Shown: positions 47,322 through 57,038, counted from the stretch's first letter. The stretch is 64,000 nucleotides of DNA from Yersinia vastinensis (GCF_902726565.1 NZ_CACVAF010000002.1:248001-312000); one strand, 5' to 3'. Made by a program: numbers and translations. The notes: generated by a model not told the origin, from the letters alone.

Positions 47322-47576
47322 TTAAGGCGCGGTATCCGTTTCCAGTTGAATCAAATACACCAGAGCTTGGTCGCGAGTATCAAAACACATCTCGCGTAAC
47401 GCTTGCAGACTGGCACAGACCGCCGGACGGGAAGGCGAATGGAAAATACCGCAACGCATGGCATCATCCAAATGCAGGCAACGAGTGTTGGCTGGTTTGC
47501 CTAAAGGCATACCAGGGATCGGGCTGGAAATCGAAGGAGCAATACAGCAGGCACCGCAATCTGAGCGACAGTCCAT
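47322..47576 (-). CDS. yeiW: YeiW/YkgJ-type cysteine cluster protein
   Basis: An 84-residue protein with the cysteine cluster [11 protein letters not shown] at its start, another Cys in NTRCLHLDD and in MRCGIF, and VCASL. This is the UPF0153 (CxxxCxxCC) pattern that probably binds zinc or an Fe-S cluster. It matches E. coli YeiW. AGGAG precedes the ATG at 47576. The longer frame to 47621 has no extra homology. Confidence 0.85.
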   Translation of the reverse strand: MDCRSDCGACCIAPSISSPIPGMPLGKPANTRCLHLDDAMRCGIFHSPSRPAVCASLQALREMCFDTRDQALVYLIQLETDTAP

Positions 47577-48072
47577 CAGCAGGCTCCTGTAGGCTGGTGG
47601 AATAACAGCGGACAATAGCAACCGCCCTCATCAACTACCAGCACTATCCTTGATTAATGGCTGAATAGCTGACGCCGTCCACAGCTTTTGTCTTTTCATT
47701 GTGCACGTTATGTCTGTTTTTAACTGGAACGACCTGAAAATCTATAAGTTTCGAACTGCAAGTAGGTGGTAATGATATGAACTCAAGGCGTTGAGATAGC
47801 TCAATGAATTAAGTGAATGATGGTAGTCAACCGCCTGTGTCTCAGATAGTTTTGTACGATATTTAATCAGCATTAATTCTAATGACCAGACTAATCACTA
47901 ACCAAATGAACCCCGTAAGCATATTCATCTGTTTACAGCGTCAGCGCCACCATGTACCATTAGGCTAGTACAAAAGAACAATTAACCTATTATTAATATC
48001 CAACGTTATTGACGTTGCAACAGGGCCATCAGCCCCTGCAACATCAAGCACGAAAGAAATGCGGAGTGACAG
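47577..48072. other. Intergenic region before mtr, with a degenerate ERIC-like stretch
   Basis: About 500 bases. Near 47745-47830 the words CGAACTGCAAGTAGGTGG and AATTAAGTGAATGATGG recall an eroded ERIC element. A TrpR-like operator is at 47954-47971. A hairpin with GTTGCA...GGGC pairing with GCCC...TGCAAC occupies 48013-48041 close to the mtr start and may be a leader structure. Confidence 0.45.
47954..47971. promoter_or_regulatory. TrpR operator before mtr
   Basis: GTACCATTAGGCTAGTAC matches the TrpR consensus GTACTAGTTAACTAGTAC at 13 of 18 positions and keeps both GTAC ends. E. coli mtr is repressed by TrpR, which supports naming the gene mtr rather than tyrP. Confidence 0.65.
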
Positions 48073-49317
48073 ATGTCAACAGACCTAGCCCAATCCCTAT
48101 CACGACCTTCCGTTCTGGGGGGAGCCATGATCGTTGCTGGCACCGCTGTGGGCGCTGGGATGTTCTCAATCCCAATCGTGACAGCCGGTGTATGGTTTAG
48201 CGGCTCAGTGGCACTGCTGATTTATACTTGGGCCTGCATGCTGATTTCGGGTTTGATGATTTTGGAAGCCAACTTAAATTACCCAACAGGTGCCAGTTTC
48301 CACACCATGGTGCAAGACCTGCTTGGTAAGGTTTGGAGCTCAATCAATGGGCTATCGATCACCTTTGTTCTCTATATTCTGACCTACGCCTATATCTCTG
48401 CTGGTGGTTCAATCATTACCCATACATTGCAAAATACCGTGGGGATTGGTCAGACCGGTGCGGGCTTTATTTTTGCTTTACTGGTGGCGTTTATTGTTTG
48501 GTTATCCACTCGAGCAGTGGATCGCTTAAGTACGATATTAATCGGTGGGATGGTCATCACATTTGTCATGTCCATCGGTGATATGTTTAGCCATGTAGAA
48601 AGTGCGGTTCTATTCAACCAAACTGACAGTAATGCCAGCTATTTACCTTATGCCTTGGCAGCGCTACCCTATTTGCTGACATCGTTTGGTTATCACGGTA
48701 ACGTGCCGGGGCTGGTAAAGTATTACCACAAGGACGGCAAAGCTGTCGTGCAGAGCTTGCTGTATGGTACCTTGATTGCCTTAGTCATTTATATCCTGTG
48801 GCAGTACGCCATTCAGGGCAATATTGCCCGGGATGCATTCAAACAAGTGATTGCTGATGGCGGTAATATTGGTAGTTTGCTGAAACAGATGGATACGGTC
48901 TCGGCCAGCCAGATCACCAGCCAACTCCTCAACGCCTTCTCTTATATGGCATTGGCCAGCTCATTCCTCGGTGTGTCTCTGGGGTTATTCGATTATATTG
49001 CCGACTTCTTTAAGTTTGCCGATGATCGTCGTGGGCGCACTAAATCTGCATTAATCACGTTTGTACCGCCGACCGTCGGTGCTCTGCTGTTCCCGAATGG
49101 CTTTCTTTATGCGATTGGCTTTGCCGGGTTAGCGGCCACCATTTGGGCCGTCATTGTTCCTGCGTTGATGGCACGCGCCAGCCGTAAACGCTTCCCACAG
49201 GCCGGTTATCAAGCTCCGGGTGGCCGTCTTATGATTGGCTTTATTATCTTATTTGGTCTGATCAATGCGGTGGCTCATATTGCGGCATTATTCGGCCTGT
49301 TGCCGGTGTTTGCATAA
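48073..49317 (+). CDS. mtr: Tryptophan transporter Mtr (HAAAP family)
   Basis: A 414-residue aromatic amino-acid/proton symporter with eleven helices, equal in length to E. coli Mtr. Typical segments are GGAMIVAGTAVGAGMFSIP near 16-34, ILEANLNYPTGASF near 63, SFGYHGNVPGLVKYY near 206 and NGFLYAIGFAGLAATIWA near 340. Specificity for tryptophan over tyrosine is inferred from these matches and from the TrpR-like operator upstream. Confidence 0.85.
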   Translation: MSTDLAQSLSRPSVLGGAMIVAGTAVGAGMFSIPIVTAGVWFSGSVALLIYTWACMLISGLMILEANLNYPTGASFHTMVQDLLGKVWSSINGLSITFVLYILTYAYISAGGSIITHTLQNTVGIGQTGAGFIFALLVAFIVWLSTRAVDRLSTILIGGMVITFVMSIGDMFSHVESAVLFNQTDSNASYLPYALAALPYLLTSFGYHGNVPGLVKYYHKDGKAVVQSLLYGTLIALVIYILWQYAIQGNIARDAFKQVIADGGNIGSLLKQMDTVSASQITSQLLNAFSYMALASSFLGVSLGLFDYIADFFKFADDRRGRTKSALITFVPPTVGALLFPNGFLYAIGFAGLAATIWAVIVPALMARASRKRFPQAGYQAPGGRLMIGFIILFGLINAVAHIAALFGLLPVFA

Positions 49318-49429
49318 GGCCAGTTTGATACCGAAAATCTCACTCTTTTTTGCGCTATCTGCTTGCCTGAAACACACGGCACGAGTAACTTGTCGCAACT
49401 TATCTTCAATTCTGATTGGCGGTTAATAA

Positions 49430-50002
49430 ATGGCAAGAGCGAACGAAATAAAACGGGGTATGGCGGTCAACCTCAATGGCAAATTATTGCTGGTGAAAGA
49501 TATTGATGTGCAAAGCCCAAGTGCCCGTGGCGCAAGTACACTGTATAAAATGCGTTTTTCTGACGTACGTACAGGCTTGAAAGTTGAAGAGCGTTTTAAA
49601 GGTGATGAAATCCTCGATACCATCACGCTAACCCGCCGCTCAGTGAATTTCTCATACATCGATGGCGACGAATACGTCTTTATGGATGATGAAGATTTCA
49701 CGCCTTACAACTTCAAAAAAGAACAAATTGAAGAAGAGTTGCTGTTTATTCCTGAAGGCGGTATGCCGGGGATGCAAGTTTTGACAATGGACGGTCAGTT
49801 GCTGGCATTGGAATTGCCACAAACGGTTGATATGGAAATTGTTGATACCGCACCGAGCATCAAAGGCGCATCAGCCAGTGCCCGTAACAAACCGGCGGTG
49901 ATGAGTACCGGCCTATCCATTCAGGTGCCAGAATATATCAGCCCTGGTGAGAAGATCCGTATTCATATTGCAGAACGTCGCTATATGGGACGCGCCGAAT
50001 AA
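49430..50002 (+). CDS. efpL: Elongation factor P-like protein EfpL (YeiP)
   Basis: A 190-residue EF-P paralogue that relieves ribosome stalling. The N-terminal KOW-like domain carries the loop SPSARGAST with R33 at its tip, where EF-P has its modified Lys or Arg. Two OB domains follow and end in [14 protein letters not shown]. It is collinear with E. coli YeiP and lies before the uxu genes at the place of yeiQ. Confidence 0.93.
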   Translation: MARANEIKRGMAVNLNGKLLLVKDIDVQSPSARGASTLYKMRFSDVRTGLKVEERFKGDEILDTITLTRRSVNFSYIDGDEYVFMDDEDFTPYNFKKEQIEEELLFIPEGGMPGMQVLTMDGQLLALELPQTVDMEIVDTAPSIKGASASARNKPAVMSTGLSIQVPEYISPGEKIRIHIAERRYMGRAE

Positions 50003-50130
50003 TATCCCCATCATCTTTCACGTTACAGGTGTGTTGACTGCTCTTACTCACCCGAATCACTTACTCATGTAAGCTCATCGGGATGAGTTCGTTTGCCGCC
50101 TTCCTGTATCGCGAAATCTATTGGGTATAC
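50003..50130. repeat. Complete ERIC element (128 bp)
   Basis: It starts immediately after the efpL stop. In reverse orientation it shows GTATACCC, CAGGAAGGCGGCAAA, the core GATGAGCTTACATGAGTAAG and GTGATTCGGGTGAGTAAG, as in the 127-bp ERIC/IRU consensus. The ends are about 27-bp imperfect inverted repeats (19 of 27). Confidence 0.9.
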
Positions 50131-50137
50131 CTACAAT

Positions 50138-50165
50138 AAAGGGCCGATTTCTCGGCCCTTTTGCT
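50138..50165. terminator. Terminator between efpL and uxuA
   Basis: AAAGGGCCGA and TCGGCCCTTTT form the stem around TTTC, with T-runs after it. It lies at the convergent end. Confidence 0.88.
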
Positions 50166-50214
50166 TTTTCATCCTAAAACACCGCTGTAACATGAAAGAT
50201 GACGGGTATGGATA

Positions 50215-51405
50215 CTATTTTAGCTCAGGGAAAAACGCCCGCTTCAGCGCCAACTCCACGCCACGAACCTCTGCCAACCCTTTCAGGCGGCCAATGGCGG
50301 AATAACCCGGATTGGTTTTCTTATGCAAATCATCCAGCATCTGATGACCATGGTCTGGTCGCATCGGGATCGGACGCATATCACCCGCCGCCTGACGACG
50401 TTGTTCTTCGGTCAAAATAGCTTTAACGACGGAGTACATGTCGACATCACCCTGCAAATGACCGCCTTCATGGAAGGTTTTTGGATTCCCTTCACGACAG
50501 GTTGAACGCAGGTGCGTGAAGTGAATGCGATCACCGAAAGTTTCGATCATCTTCACTAAATCATTGTCAGCACGTACGCCATAAGAACCGGTACACATGG
50601 TAAAACCATTGTGAATGCTATCGACGGTCTCTTTCAGCCACTGCATATCTTCAATCGTTGAAACGATACGCGGTAGGCCCAGAATTGGACGCGGTGGATC
50701 ATCCGGGTGTACCGCCATACGCAAACCGACCTGTTCAGCAACCGGAATTATCTCGCGCAGGAAATAGGCCATATTTTCACGCAACTGCGTTTTATCAATA
50801 CCATCATATTCAGCTAAACGGGCACGGAATTGATCCAGCGTGTAACCCTCTTCAGCGCCCGGTAAACCGGCAATAATATTACCCGTTAGCTTGGCAATAT
50901 CCGCTTCAGTCATGGCTTTGAAATAATCTGCCGCCTGCGCACGCTCTTCAGCCGTGTAATCATTCTCTGCACCAGGGCGCTTGAGGATGTGCAATTCGAA
51001 AGTGGCAAACGCGATTTGGTCAAAACGCAATGCTTTGGAACCATCCGGTAATTGATATTCCAGATCAGTACGTGTCCAGTCCAGAATTGGCATAAAGTTG
51101 TAGCACACGGTATCAATACCGCAGGCAGCCAAATTGCGCAGCGTTTGCTTGTAATTATCGATATGTTGCTGATAGTTACCGCTGTGCGTTTTAATCTCTT
51201 CATGAATCGGCACGCTTTCCACGACCGACCAGACCAAACCTTTCGCCGCCAATTCAGCCTGACGCTTTTCGATTTCACTCACCGGCCAAACTTCGCCATT
51301 CGGGATATGGTGTAACGCGGTCACTACCCCAGTTGCGCCAGCCTGACGGATATCATCTAAGGACACCGGATCATTCGGGCCATACCAACGCCATGTTTGT
51401 TCCAT
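50215..51405 (-). CDS. uxuA: Mannonate dehydratase UxuA
   Basis: Dehydrates D-mannonate to 2-keto-3-deoxygluconate in glucuronate catabolism, with Mn2+ or Fe2+. The 396-residue TIM barrel has [16 protein letters not shown] at its start, [10 protein letters not shown] near 235, [10 protein letters not shown] near 270 and FTHLRS near 300, containing the metal ligands. It is transcribed away from uxuB across a 361-bp shared control region. E. coli has uxuA elsewhere, in uxuAB. Confidence 0.94.
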   Translation of the reverse strand: MEQTWRWYGPNDPVSLDDIRQAGATGVVTALHHIPNGEVWPVSEIEKRQAELAAKGLVWSVVESVPIHEEIKTHSGNYQQHIDNYKQTLRNLAACGIDTVCYNFMPILDWTRTDLEYQLPDGSKALRFDQIAFATFELHILKRPGAENDYTAEERAQAADYFKAMTEADIAKLTGNIIAGLPGAEEGYTLDQFRARLAEYDGIDKTQLRENMAYFLREIIPVAEQVGLRMAVHPDDPPRPILGLPRIVSTIEDMQWLKETVDSIHNGFTMCTGSYGVRADNDLVKMIETFGDRIHFTHLRSTCREGNPKTFHEGGHLQGDVDMYSVVKAILTEEQRRQAAGDMRPIPMRPDHGHQMLDDLHKKTNPGYSAIGRLKGLAEVRGVELALKRAFFPELK

Positions 51406-51766
51406 TTATTTTTTTACCTTCTATGTAAACTATTCAGGTGTGCTAAAAATGCTGTTATACAGATTTCCAAGAGGTATCACTCAGCTTTATCCTTACTCTT
51501 TCAGGGCTAAGTGTCAAAAAGCAAAACCTCATTGGTTGATCCACTTCACGAATATTATCAATATTGGACTTACCAATTTTATTTTCTGTCATATGGCTTT
51601 ACACTGCAAGCCGATATTCATGGCAACGAGCAAAAGAAAATGATCACGATGGTGTGGCTTTTTTCCTACAGATGGCTCACCAAAACTGGTCTAACAACTT
51701 TTTATTTGCCACCTTTTACGTCAGCCCCTTGCAGCTACTGTGGGGTGAATGATTTTGGAGCCACGT
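51406..51766. promoter_or_regulatory. Divergent uxuA-uxuB control region with UxuR/ExuR-like sites
   Basis: AAACTGGTCTAACAACTT at 51683-51700 agrees with the E. coli UxuR/ExuR motif AAATTGGTATACCAATTT at 14 of 18 positions. A second candidate ATTGGACTTACCAAT is at 51564-51578 but has one extra base in its spacer. The uxuR gene lies nearby at 53308. Confidence 0.5.
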
Positions 51767-53239
51767 ATGAACACCATAGCTAACAGCCCCCTCCCCTCAA
51801 CCGTACAGTTGCCGACTTATGATAGGACTGCGCTAAAAAGTCGCATTGTTCACATTGGTTTTGGCGCATTTCATCGTGCCCATCAGGCACTCCTCACTGA
51901 CCGGGTATTGAATAAACAAGGTGGAGACTGGGGTATCTGCGAAGTCAGCTTATTGGGTGGCGACGTATTGATTCAAAATTTGCGTCAGCAAGACCATCTT
52001 TTCTCTGTCTTGGAAAAAGGGGCGCAAAGTAATCAAGCAATTATTGTCGGTTCTGTCTGTGAGTCACTACATGCCCGGCTAGATGGCATCATGCAAGTAT
52101 TAGAGAAATTGGCCGAACCGCAAGTGGCGATTGTCTCGCTGACCATCACAGAGAAAGGTTATTGCATCGAACCTGGCACCGGCCAATTGGACCTGCAAAA
52201 TGAGTTTGTCCGTGCTGATCTGGCAATACCTGATGCCCCAACTTCTGCACCGGGTGTATTGGTTGAAGCCCTTCGGTTACGTCGTCTGCGCGGCCTGCCA
52301 CCCTTTACCGTGCTTTCCTGCGATAATATCCCAGAAAATGGTCATATCGTGAAAAATGCAGTTCTGGGTTTAGCCACTGCCCGTGATCCTGAGCTGGCTA
52401 ATTGGATTAGCCAGAATGTGACCTTCCCTAACACCATGGTCGACCGCATTGTGCCTGCAGCCACTTCCGAAACCTTGCAAGAAATTGCCGACGAATTAGG
52501 TGTCGTTGACCCATGCGGTATTGCCTGTGAGCCATTTATTCAATGGGTTGTTGAAGACAAATTTGTCGCTGGCCGCCCTGACTGGCAAATTGCTGGGGCC
52601 CAGTTGGTGGATGACGTATTGCCTTTTGAAGAAATGAAACTGCGCATGTTAAACGGCAGCCATTCCTACCTCGCTTATCTGGGTTATCTGGCCGGTTACC
52701 CGCATATTAATGATTGTATGGCTGATGATAATTACCGTATTACTGCCCGCCGCTTGATGATAGATGAACAAGCGCCAACCCTGCGCGTCACCGGTGTTGA
52801 CCTTAATGCCTACGCCGATCAACTCATCGAACGTTACAGCAATCCGTCACTGAAACACCGCACATGGCAGATTGCCATGGACGGCAGCCAAAAATTACCG
52901 CAGCGGATGCTGGATTCCGTGCGCTGGCACTTACAGCATGGCGGCAACTACCGCTGTTTGGCATTAGGTATTGCAGGTTGGATGCGTTATGTCAGTGGTG
53001 TCGATGATAATGGCCAGGTTATTGATATCCGTGACCCAATGGTTGACAGCTTTAAGAAATGTGTGGCCAACAGCGAAGATGGCGTAGCCAGAGTACAGAG
53101 TTTACTGTCACTGAAAGCCTTGTTTGGTGAATCCTTGCCACAGCAGCACGCTTTCGTCCAAGCGGTAACCGAAGCCTATCTCAGCCTGCAACAATTTGGC
53201 GCGAAAGAGAGTGTGAAACGTTTGGCAGAACAGGCTTAA
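51767..53239 (+). CDS. uxuB: Mannonate (fructuronate) oxidoreductase UxuB/YeiQ
   Basis: NAD-dependent reduction of D-fructuronate to D-mannonate, before UxuA. The 490-residue polyol/uronate dehydrogenase has RIVHIGFGAFHRAH near 27-40 as the nucleotide-binding turn, SLTITEKGYCIEP near 126, DNIPENGHI near 186 and KLRMLNGSHS near 290. It is collinear with E. coli YeiQ, which occupies this map position there. GGAG precedes the ATG at 51767. An in-frame ATG at 51749 adds six residues. Confidence 0.92.
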   Translation: MNTIANSPLPSTVQLPTYDRTALKSRIVHIGFGAFHRAHQALLTDRVLNKQGGDWGICEVSLLGGDVLIQNLRQQDHLFSVLEKGAQSNQAIIVGSVCESLHARLDGIMQVLEKLAEPQVAIVSLTITEKGYCIEPGTGQLDLQNEFVRADLAIPDAPTSAPGVLVEALRLRRLRGLPPFTVLSCDNIPENGHIVKNAVLGLATARDPELANWISQNVTFPNTMVDRIVPAATSETLQEIADELGVVDPCGIACEPFIQWVVEDKFVAGRPDWQIAGAQLVDDVLPFEEMKLRMLNGSHSYLAYLGYLAGYPHINDCMADDNYRITARRLMIDEQAPTLRVTGVDLNAYADQLIERYSNPSLKHRTWQIAMDGSQKLPQRMLDSVRWHLQHGGNYRCLALGIAGWMRYVSGVDDNGQVIDIRDPMVDSFKKCVANSEDGVARVQSLLSLKALFGESLPQQHAFVQAVTEAYLSLQQFGAKESVKRLAEQA

Positions 53240-53307
53240 TTTCATTGTTGCGTAATGGCTGGATGAGCATTCTTCGTCATTCAGCCAATACATTTATCAA
53301 AGACGTT

Positions 53308-54051
53308 CTATTCTTCAAGCTGATAAGGTGCCGACTCAAACAAATAGCCATCGAAGTCAGGATGGTCAGCATCAGAAAGTTCCAGTAATTTCATTTTAAC
53401 ATTTTCCAAATGCTGCCACATGGCTTGCTTGGCGGCCTTGCTATCACGGCGTAACACGGCTTGCAGGATTTTTTGATGATCTTCCAACCATTGCCAACGA
53501 TAACTGAAATCAACAGTATGACCGTGAGCACCGAGCCACATTGCGCTGGTTTTTCGTGCCTGCCAAGCTTCTGCAACCATATTGGCCAACACGCTATTTT
53601 GTGTCGATTGCGCCAGCAGACAGTGGAACAGTTCATCTGCGCTTTCATCCACAGCCCCGGCTTCTAATGCCCGTTTTTCCTGCTCGATGGCCTCACGCAT
53701 TTTGATAATATCGGCCTTAGTGGCCTGCATAGCAGCGAAAGCAGCCACTTCACTTTCCAGCAATTGGCGGGCTTGTAGCAGTTCAAATGGGCCATAACCG
53801 CTGTCAGTTGAAACAGCTGACTCTCCATTTACAAGCATATCGGGTACATTGACCACGTAAACACCGGAGCCTTTGCGCACTTCCACCAATTTTTCCAGTT
53901 CCAGCATAATCAGTGCTTCTCGCACCACACTGCGACTGACACTGAAATTTTCAGCAATATCTCGCTCTGGCGGTAAACGGTCACCGACATGATACTGACC
54001 ACTGACAATCGCTGCACGTAACTGACTGCCCACTTCCTGATATAACCGCAT
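53308..54051 (-). CDS. uxuR: GntR-family hexuronate regulator (UxuR/ExuR-like)
   Basis: A 247-residue FadR-subfamily repressor. Its winged helix (about 1-70) contains YHVGDRLPPERDIAENFSVS and SRSVVREALIMLE. The FCD effector domain (about 90-225) has LLQARQLLESEVAAFAA and ends HLENVKMKLLELSDAD. It resembles UxuR and ExuR, and UxuR is favoured by its uxuA-uxuB neighbours. It would sense fructuronate or a similar acid. Confidence 0.85.
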   Translation of the reverse strand: MRLYQEVGSQLRAAIVSGQYHVGDRLPPERDIAENFSVSRSVVREALIMLELEKLVEVRKGSGVYVVNVPDMLVNGESAVSTDSGYGPFELLQARQLLESEVAAFAAMQATKADIIKMREAIEQEKRALEAGAVDESADELFHCLLAQSTQNSVLANMVAEAWQARKTSAMWLGAHGHTVDFSYRWQWLEDHQKILQAVLRRDSKAAKQAMWQHLENVKMKLLELSDADHPDFDGYLFESAPYQLEE

Positions 54052-54099
54052 AACCTTAAGTTCCTATATCAAGCATTGGCGTTGATAATACCAAATTGG

Positions 54100-54180
54100 C
54101 CTGACCAAAGGGGTGTCTGATTGGCACTAAGTATACCATGTGGTCACACAATTTCATTGTGGTCATATAGTGTCTTGACG
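54100..54180. promoter_or_regulatory. Candidate operators upstream of uxuR
   Basis: Several related words cluster here: ACCATGTGGT (54135-54144), and the octamer TGTGGTCA twice, 22 bp apart. ATTGGCCTGACCAAA lies just nearer the gene (about 54093). They contain the TGGT/ACCA halves that GntR-type regulators bind, so autoregulation is likely, though the exact site is not settled. Confidence 0.4.
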
Positions 54181-54291
54181 CCAAAATATGCAACGAGCTA
54201 ACACGGCTTATCATTATGATAAACCGTGTTTATAGATATTCTTTTCTACAGCGATGTGTATTTACAGAAATTAATAATGCGGTCTGAAATA

Positions 54292-54618
54292 TTAAAGATA
54301 AGTGACGGTTAAAATTCCCAGATTACGTTGTGGATTCAGCCATTCCAGATGAGAAGAAGCTAAATTCCCTGGCAATCGGGATGTCAGAGGCATATTACGT
54401 GAGAGTGTTTGTCGCTGAGTCAGTGTTTCACCATTACGATAACAGCGGGTTGTTATCGTTTGGCCCACTAATGCAGTATCACATGGACTGTCTACAATGG
54501 CTCCAGAAAATGTAATTGTTCCTGAAGCAGACAGGTTTGATTGCGCACTACTTGCAGTAAAAGATATTGTCCATGAAAACATTATCGCTAAGATAATTAG
54601 TACTCGATAATTGTTCAT
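54292..54618 (-). CDS. Orphan short fimbrial-subunit-like protein
   Basis: A 108-residue protein with a signal peptide ending near TASSA (about residue 24). The mature part has SASGTITFSGAIVDSPCD and a second cysteine in TTRCYRNG, the disulfide pattern of type 1 pilins, and a terminal strand GILTVTYL with penultimate Tyr. It is much shorter than a 170-180-residue pilin and no chaperone or usher is nearby. GAGGTG precedes the ATG at 54618. It may be a remnant or a specialised small protein. Confidence 0.65.
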   Translation of the reverse strand: MNNYRVLIILAIMFSWTISFTASSAQSNLSASGTITFSGAIVDSPCDTALVGQTITTRCYRNGETLTQRQTLSRNMPLTSRLPGNLASSHLEWLNPQRNLGILTVTYL

Positions 54619-54931
54619 AATCACCTCGACTCTCATATCTGTCATTTTAAAGATAGAGGATTTCAGCGCGAGTAATGGTAACGGTAGAGCATTTTTTATT
54701 GCTCTACTCTTTCCATAACTCAATAAAATCCCCGGAATAAGCTCATTATATTTCTTCTCCGAGGGCCGCCATTAGGCGCGGTTCTGAAATTTCCTAGGAA
54801 ATACTCTTAATTTGGACTTTTTTCGTTCAATAATTAGCCTGCTTGTTGTTATATCCTCTTCTAATAACAACGGCTAAAATGGGATTAACTTAATAGCTAA
54901 TTAAAAAAAAATTTTCATCGCGGAGATCCAT
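54619..54931. other. Intergenic region with two inverted repeats before yeiR
   Basis: ATTTCCTAGGAAAT at 54789-54802 is a perfect 14-bp palindrome. GTTGTTAT (54845-54852) and ATAACAAC (54864-54871) are exact 8-bp arms separated by 11 bases, 61 bases before yeiR. The second has Zur-like half-sites but too wide a spacer for the usual Zur box. Confidence 0.45.
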
Positions 54932-55915
54932 ATGACAAGAACCAACTTGATTACCGGCTTTTTGGGATGTGGAAAAACCACTACAATTAGACATTTATTG
55001 GCACAAAAACCAGAGAACGAAAAATGGGCGGTTCTGGTCAATGAATTTGGCGAAATAGGTATTGATGGTGCTCTATTAGCAGACAGTGGCGCGGTATTAA
55101 AAGAAATACCCGGTGGGTGCATGTGCTGCGTAAATGGCTTGCCCATGCAAGTTGGCTTGAATATGTTGCTACAACAGGCAAAACCCGATCGTTTACTTAT
55201 CGAACCAACTGGATTGGGTCACCCAAAACAAATCCTATCCCTTTTGACTTCAGATATTTATCAGCCATGGATTGATCTGCGAGCCACGGTAACCTTACTT
55301 GATGCGCGCCAGCTAAGTGATGATCGTTATACCAGCAATGAGAATTTCCGTGACCAACTGGCGGCGGCTGATATCCTTGTGGCAAATAAACAAGATACTT
55401 ACAGCGCCACAGATTACAACGCACTACAACAATGGCATGAGCAACAATCACCATCACGCCCTCTCTATTATGCTGAACAGGGTGAAATTGATGTTGCCCT
55501 ACTCGATATATCCCATAGCAATAATAATGAATTGCCCGATGGGGCACATCATCACAGTTCAACACGTCAAAAAGGGCTGGCAGCATTAAGTTTAAAAGGA
55601 ACTGAGCCTTGGCGTCGGGCGCTGAATAAGGGTCAAGGTTATCTGAGTTGTGGCTGGGTATTTAATGCCGATACCGTATTTGATACAGTTCCCTTATTGG
55701 AATGGGTAAGATTGAACCCAGTGGAGCGAGTAAAAGGCGTGATGCGTATTGCCGAGGGAACCTTGGTAATTAATCGCCAAGGTAATGACTTGCAAATAGA
55801 AACGCGCCAAATTCCCCCGTTGGATAGCCGAATCGAACTCATTAGTGCAAATGAAGCTGATTGGAATGCACTACAGCATCAATTACTGAATATTAGGTTA
55901 ACTAAAGGGGTATAA
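54932..55915 (+). CDS. yeiR: COG0523 GTPase YeiR (zinc metallochaperone type)
   Basis: A 327-residue G3E GTPase. It has Walker A GFLGCGKT at 9-16, the metal-binding GGCMCC (C63, C65, C66) and VANKQD near 146. A His-rich linker GAHHHSS lies near 206 and the CobW C-terminal domain follows (about 220-325). E. coli YeiR binds zinc and hydrolyses GTP, and a role in delivering zinc is inferred. lpxT follows after 47 bases. Confidence 0.9.
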   Translation: MTRTNLITGFLGCGKTTTIRHLLAQKPENEKWAVLVNEFGEIGIDGALLADSGAVLKEIPGGCMCCVNGLPMQVGLNMLLQQAKPDRLLIEPTGLGHPKQILSLLTSDIYQPWIDLRATVTLLDARQLSDDRYTSNENFRDQLAAADILVANKQDTYSATDYNALQQWHEQQSPSRPLYYAEQGEIDVALLDISHSNNNELPDGAHHHSSTRQKGLAALSLKGTEPWRRALNKGQGYLSCGWVFNADTVFDTVPLLEWVRLNPVERVKGVMRIAEGTLVINRQGNDLQIETRQIPPLDSRIELISANEADWNALQHQLLNIRLTKGV

Positions 55916-55962
55916 TATGCCCCGATTTTTGTTCGTTACACAATTTATGTATAGGCCATCGC

Positions 55963-56664
55963 ATGACCCGTCGTAATTTACCGACAATACTACTGCTCAA
56001 CTTGCTTGGAATTGCTCTATTTTTTTCCTGGTATATCCCAGTAAACCACGGTTTCTGGTTCAAAATAGATTCTGCAATATTCTTCTATTTTAACCAACAC
56101 TTGCTGTCCAGCCCCCCATTTTTACACTTGGTGGCTATCACCAACAATCGAGGTTTTGACGCTATTTCCCTGATGTGCATGGGCCTGCTGTACTTGTACT
56201 TCTATATTAAGGAACCCCCCACAGGTCGCCGTCGGTTAATCGTCACAGGGGTGGTGATGTTGTTAACTGCGGTTATCCTCAACCAGCTAGGTCATCTGCT
56301 ACCGGTTTCTCATCCTAGCCCGACACTGACTTTTGAGAATATCAATCGCGTCAGTGAATTGACGGGCATTCCGACCAAAGATGCCTCTAGCGACAGTTTT
56401 CCTGGTGACCACGGCATGATGCTGATGATATTTGCCTGCTTTATGTTGCGCTATTTTTCTCGTGGTGCATTTGCCATCGCTCTGTTGATTGTGGTCATTT
56501 TTTCAATGCCGCGAGTCATGATTGGTGCGCATTGGTTTACCGATATTGCTGTTGGTTCTCTTGCCGTTGTTCTGGTTGGGGCAAGCTGGGTTTTGCTCAC
56601 ACCACTCAGTGACAAAATAATTGATGTCATTAACCGAAATTTACCCGGTTCAAAAGACCATTAA
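55963..56664 (+). CDS. lpxT: Lipid A 1-diphosphate synthase LpxT
   Basis: A 233-residue inner-membrane PAP2 enzyme that transfers phosphate from undecaprenyl pyrophosphate to lipid A 1-phosphate. It matches E. coli LpxT (YeiU), with LFFSWYIPVNHGFW near 18-31, DSFPGDHGMM near 144 and PRVMIGAHWFTDI near 184 as the PAP2 motifs. It lies between yeiR and mepS as in E. coli. Confidence 0.93.
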   Translation: MTRRNLPTILLLNLLGIALFFSWYIPVNHGFWFKIDSAIFFYFNQHLLSSPPFLHLVAITNNRGFDAISLMCMGLLYLYFYIKEPPTGRRRLIVTGVVMLLTAVILNQLGHLLPVSHPSPTLTFENINRVSELTGIPTKDASSDSFPGDHGMMLMIFACFMLRYFSRGAFAIALLIVVIFSMPRVMIGAHWFTDIAVGSLAVVLVGASWVLLTPLSDKIIDVINRNLPGSKDH

Positions 56665-57038
56665 TCCATCATCGCCTTAATGTTAGGGCAAAAAAGCTTA
56701 TTTTTTGCCCTAATCGCTATTCGCTTATCCCCCTCATTGTTATTACCAAATGGTTACAAATTCAGCTATCCGCGTTTTAATATCAAATTTCATGCTGCAT
56801 TAACATTTAGTAAAATAATGGTTATAAAAGCGCTCGCCTTTTATTAATCATTACGGTAATCTCAAAAGCGTTTGTGCTCGGATATCGCTATTCCATCACT
56901 GTCCTGATTAATATTGTGCGTTCCCGCACATTTATTTGGTTAAGTGATTGTCTGATCAGACCACAATCAATAATCTCGATTCGTTTGGCATTTTGGTAGC
57001 GACATCCGTCGTAAGGACAGCAAGGGAAAACAACAACA
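56665..57038. other. Intergenic region between lpxT and mepS
   Basis: The terminator at 56683-56712 takes up the first part. The remainder is mepS upstream DNA with a long probable leader. No other structure was clear. Confidence 0.4.
56683..56712 (+). terminator. Terminator of lpxT
   Basis: TTAGGGCAAAAAA and TTTTTTGCCCTAA form a perfect 13-bp stem with a GCTTA loop, 19 bases after the lpxT stop. Confidence 0.85.
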
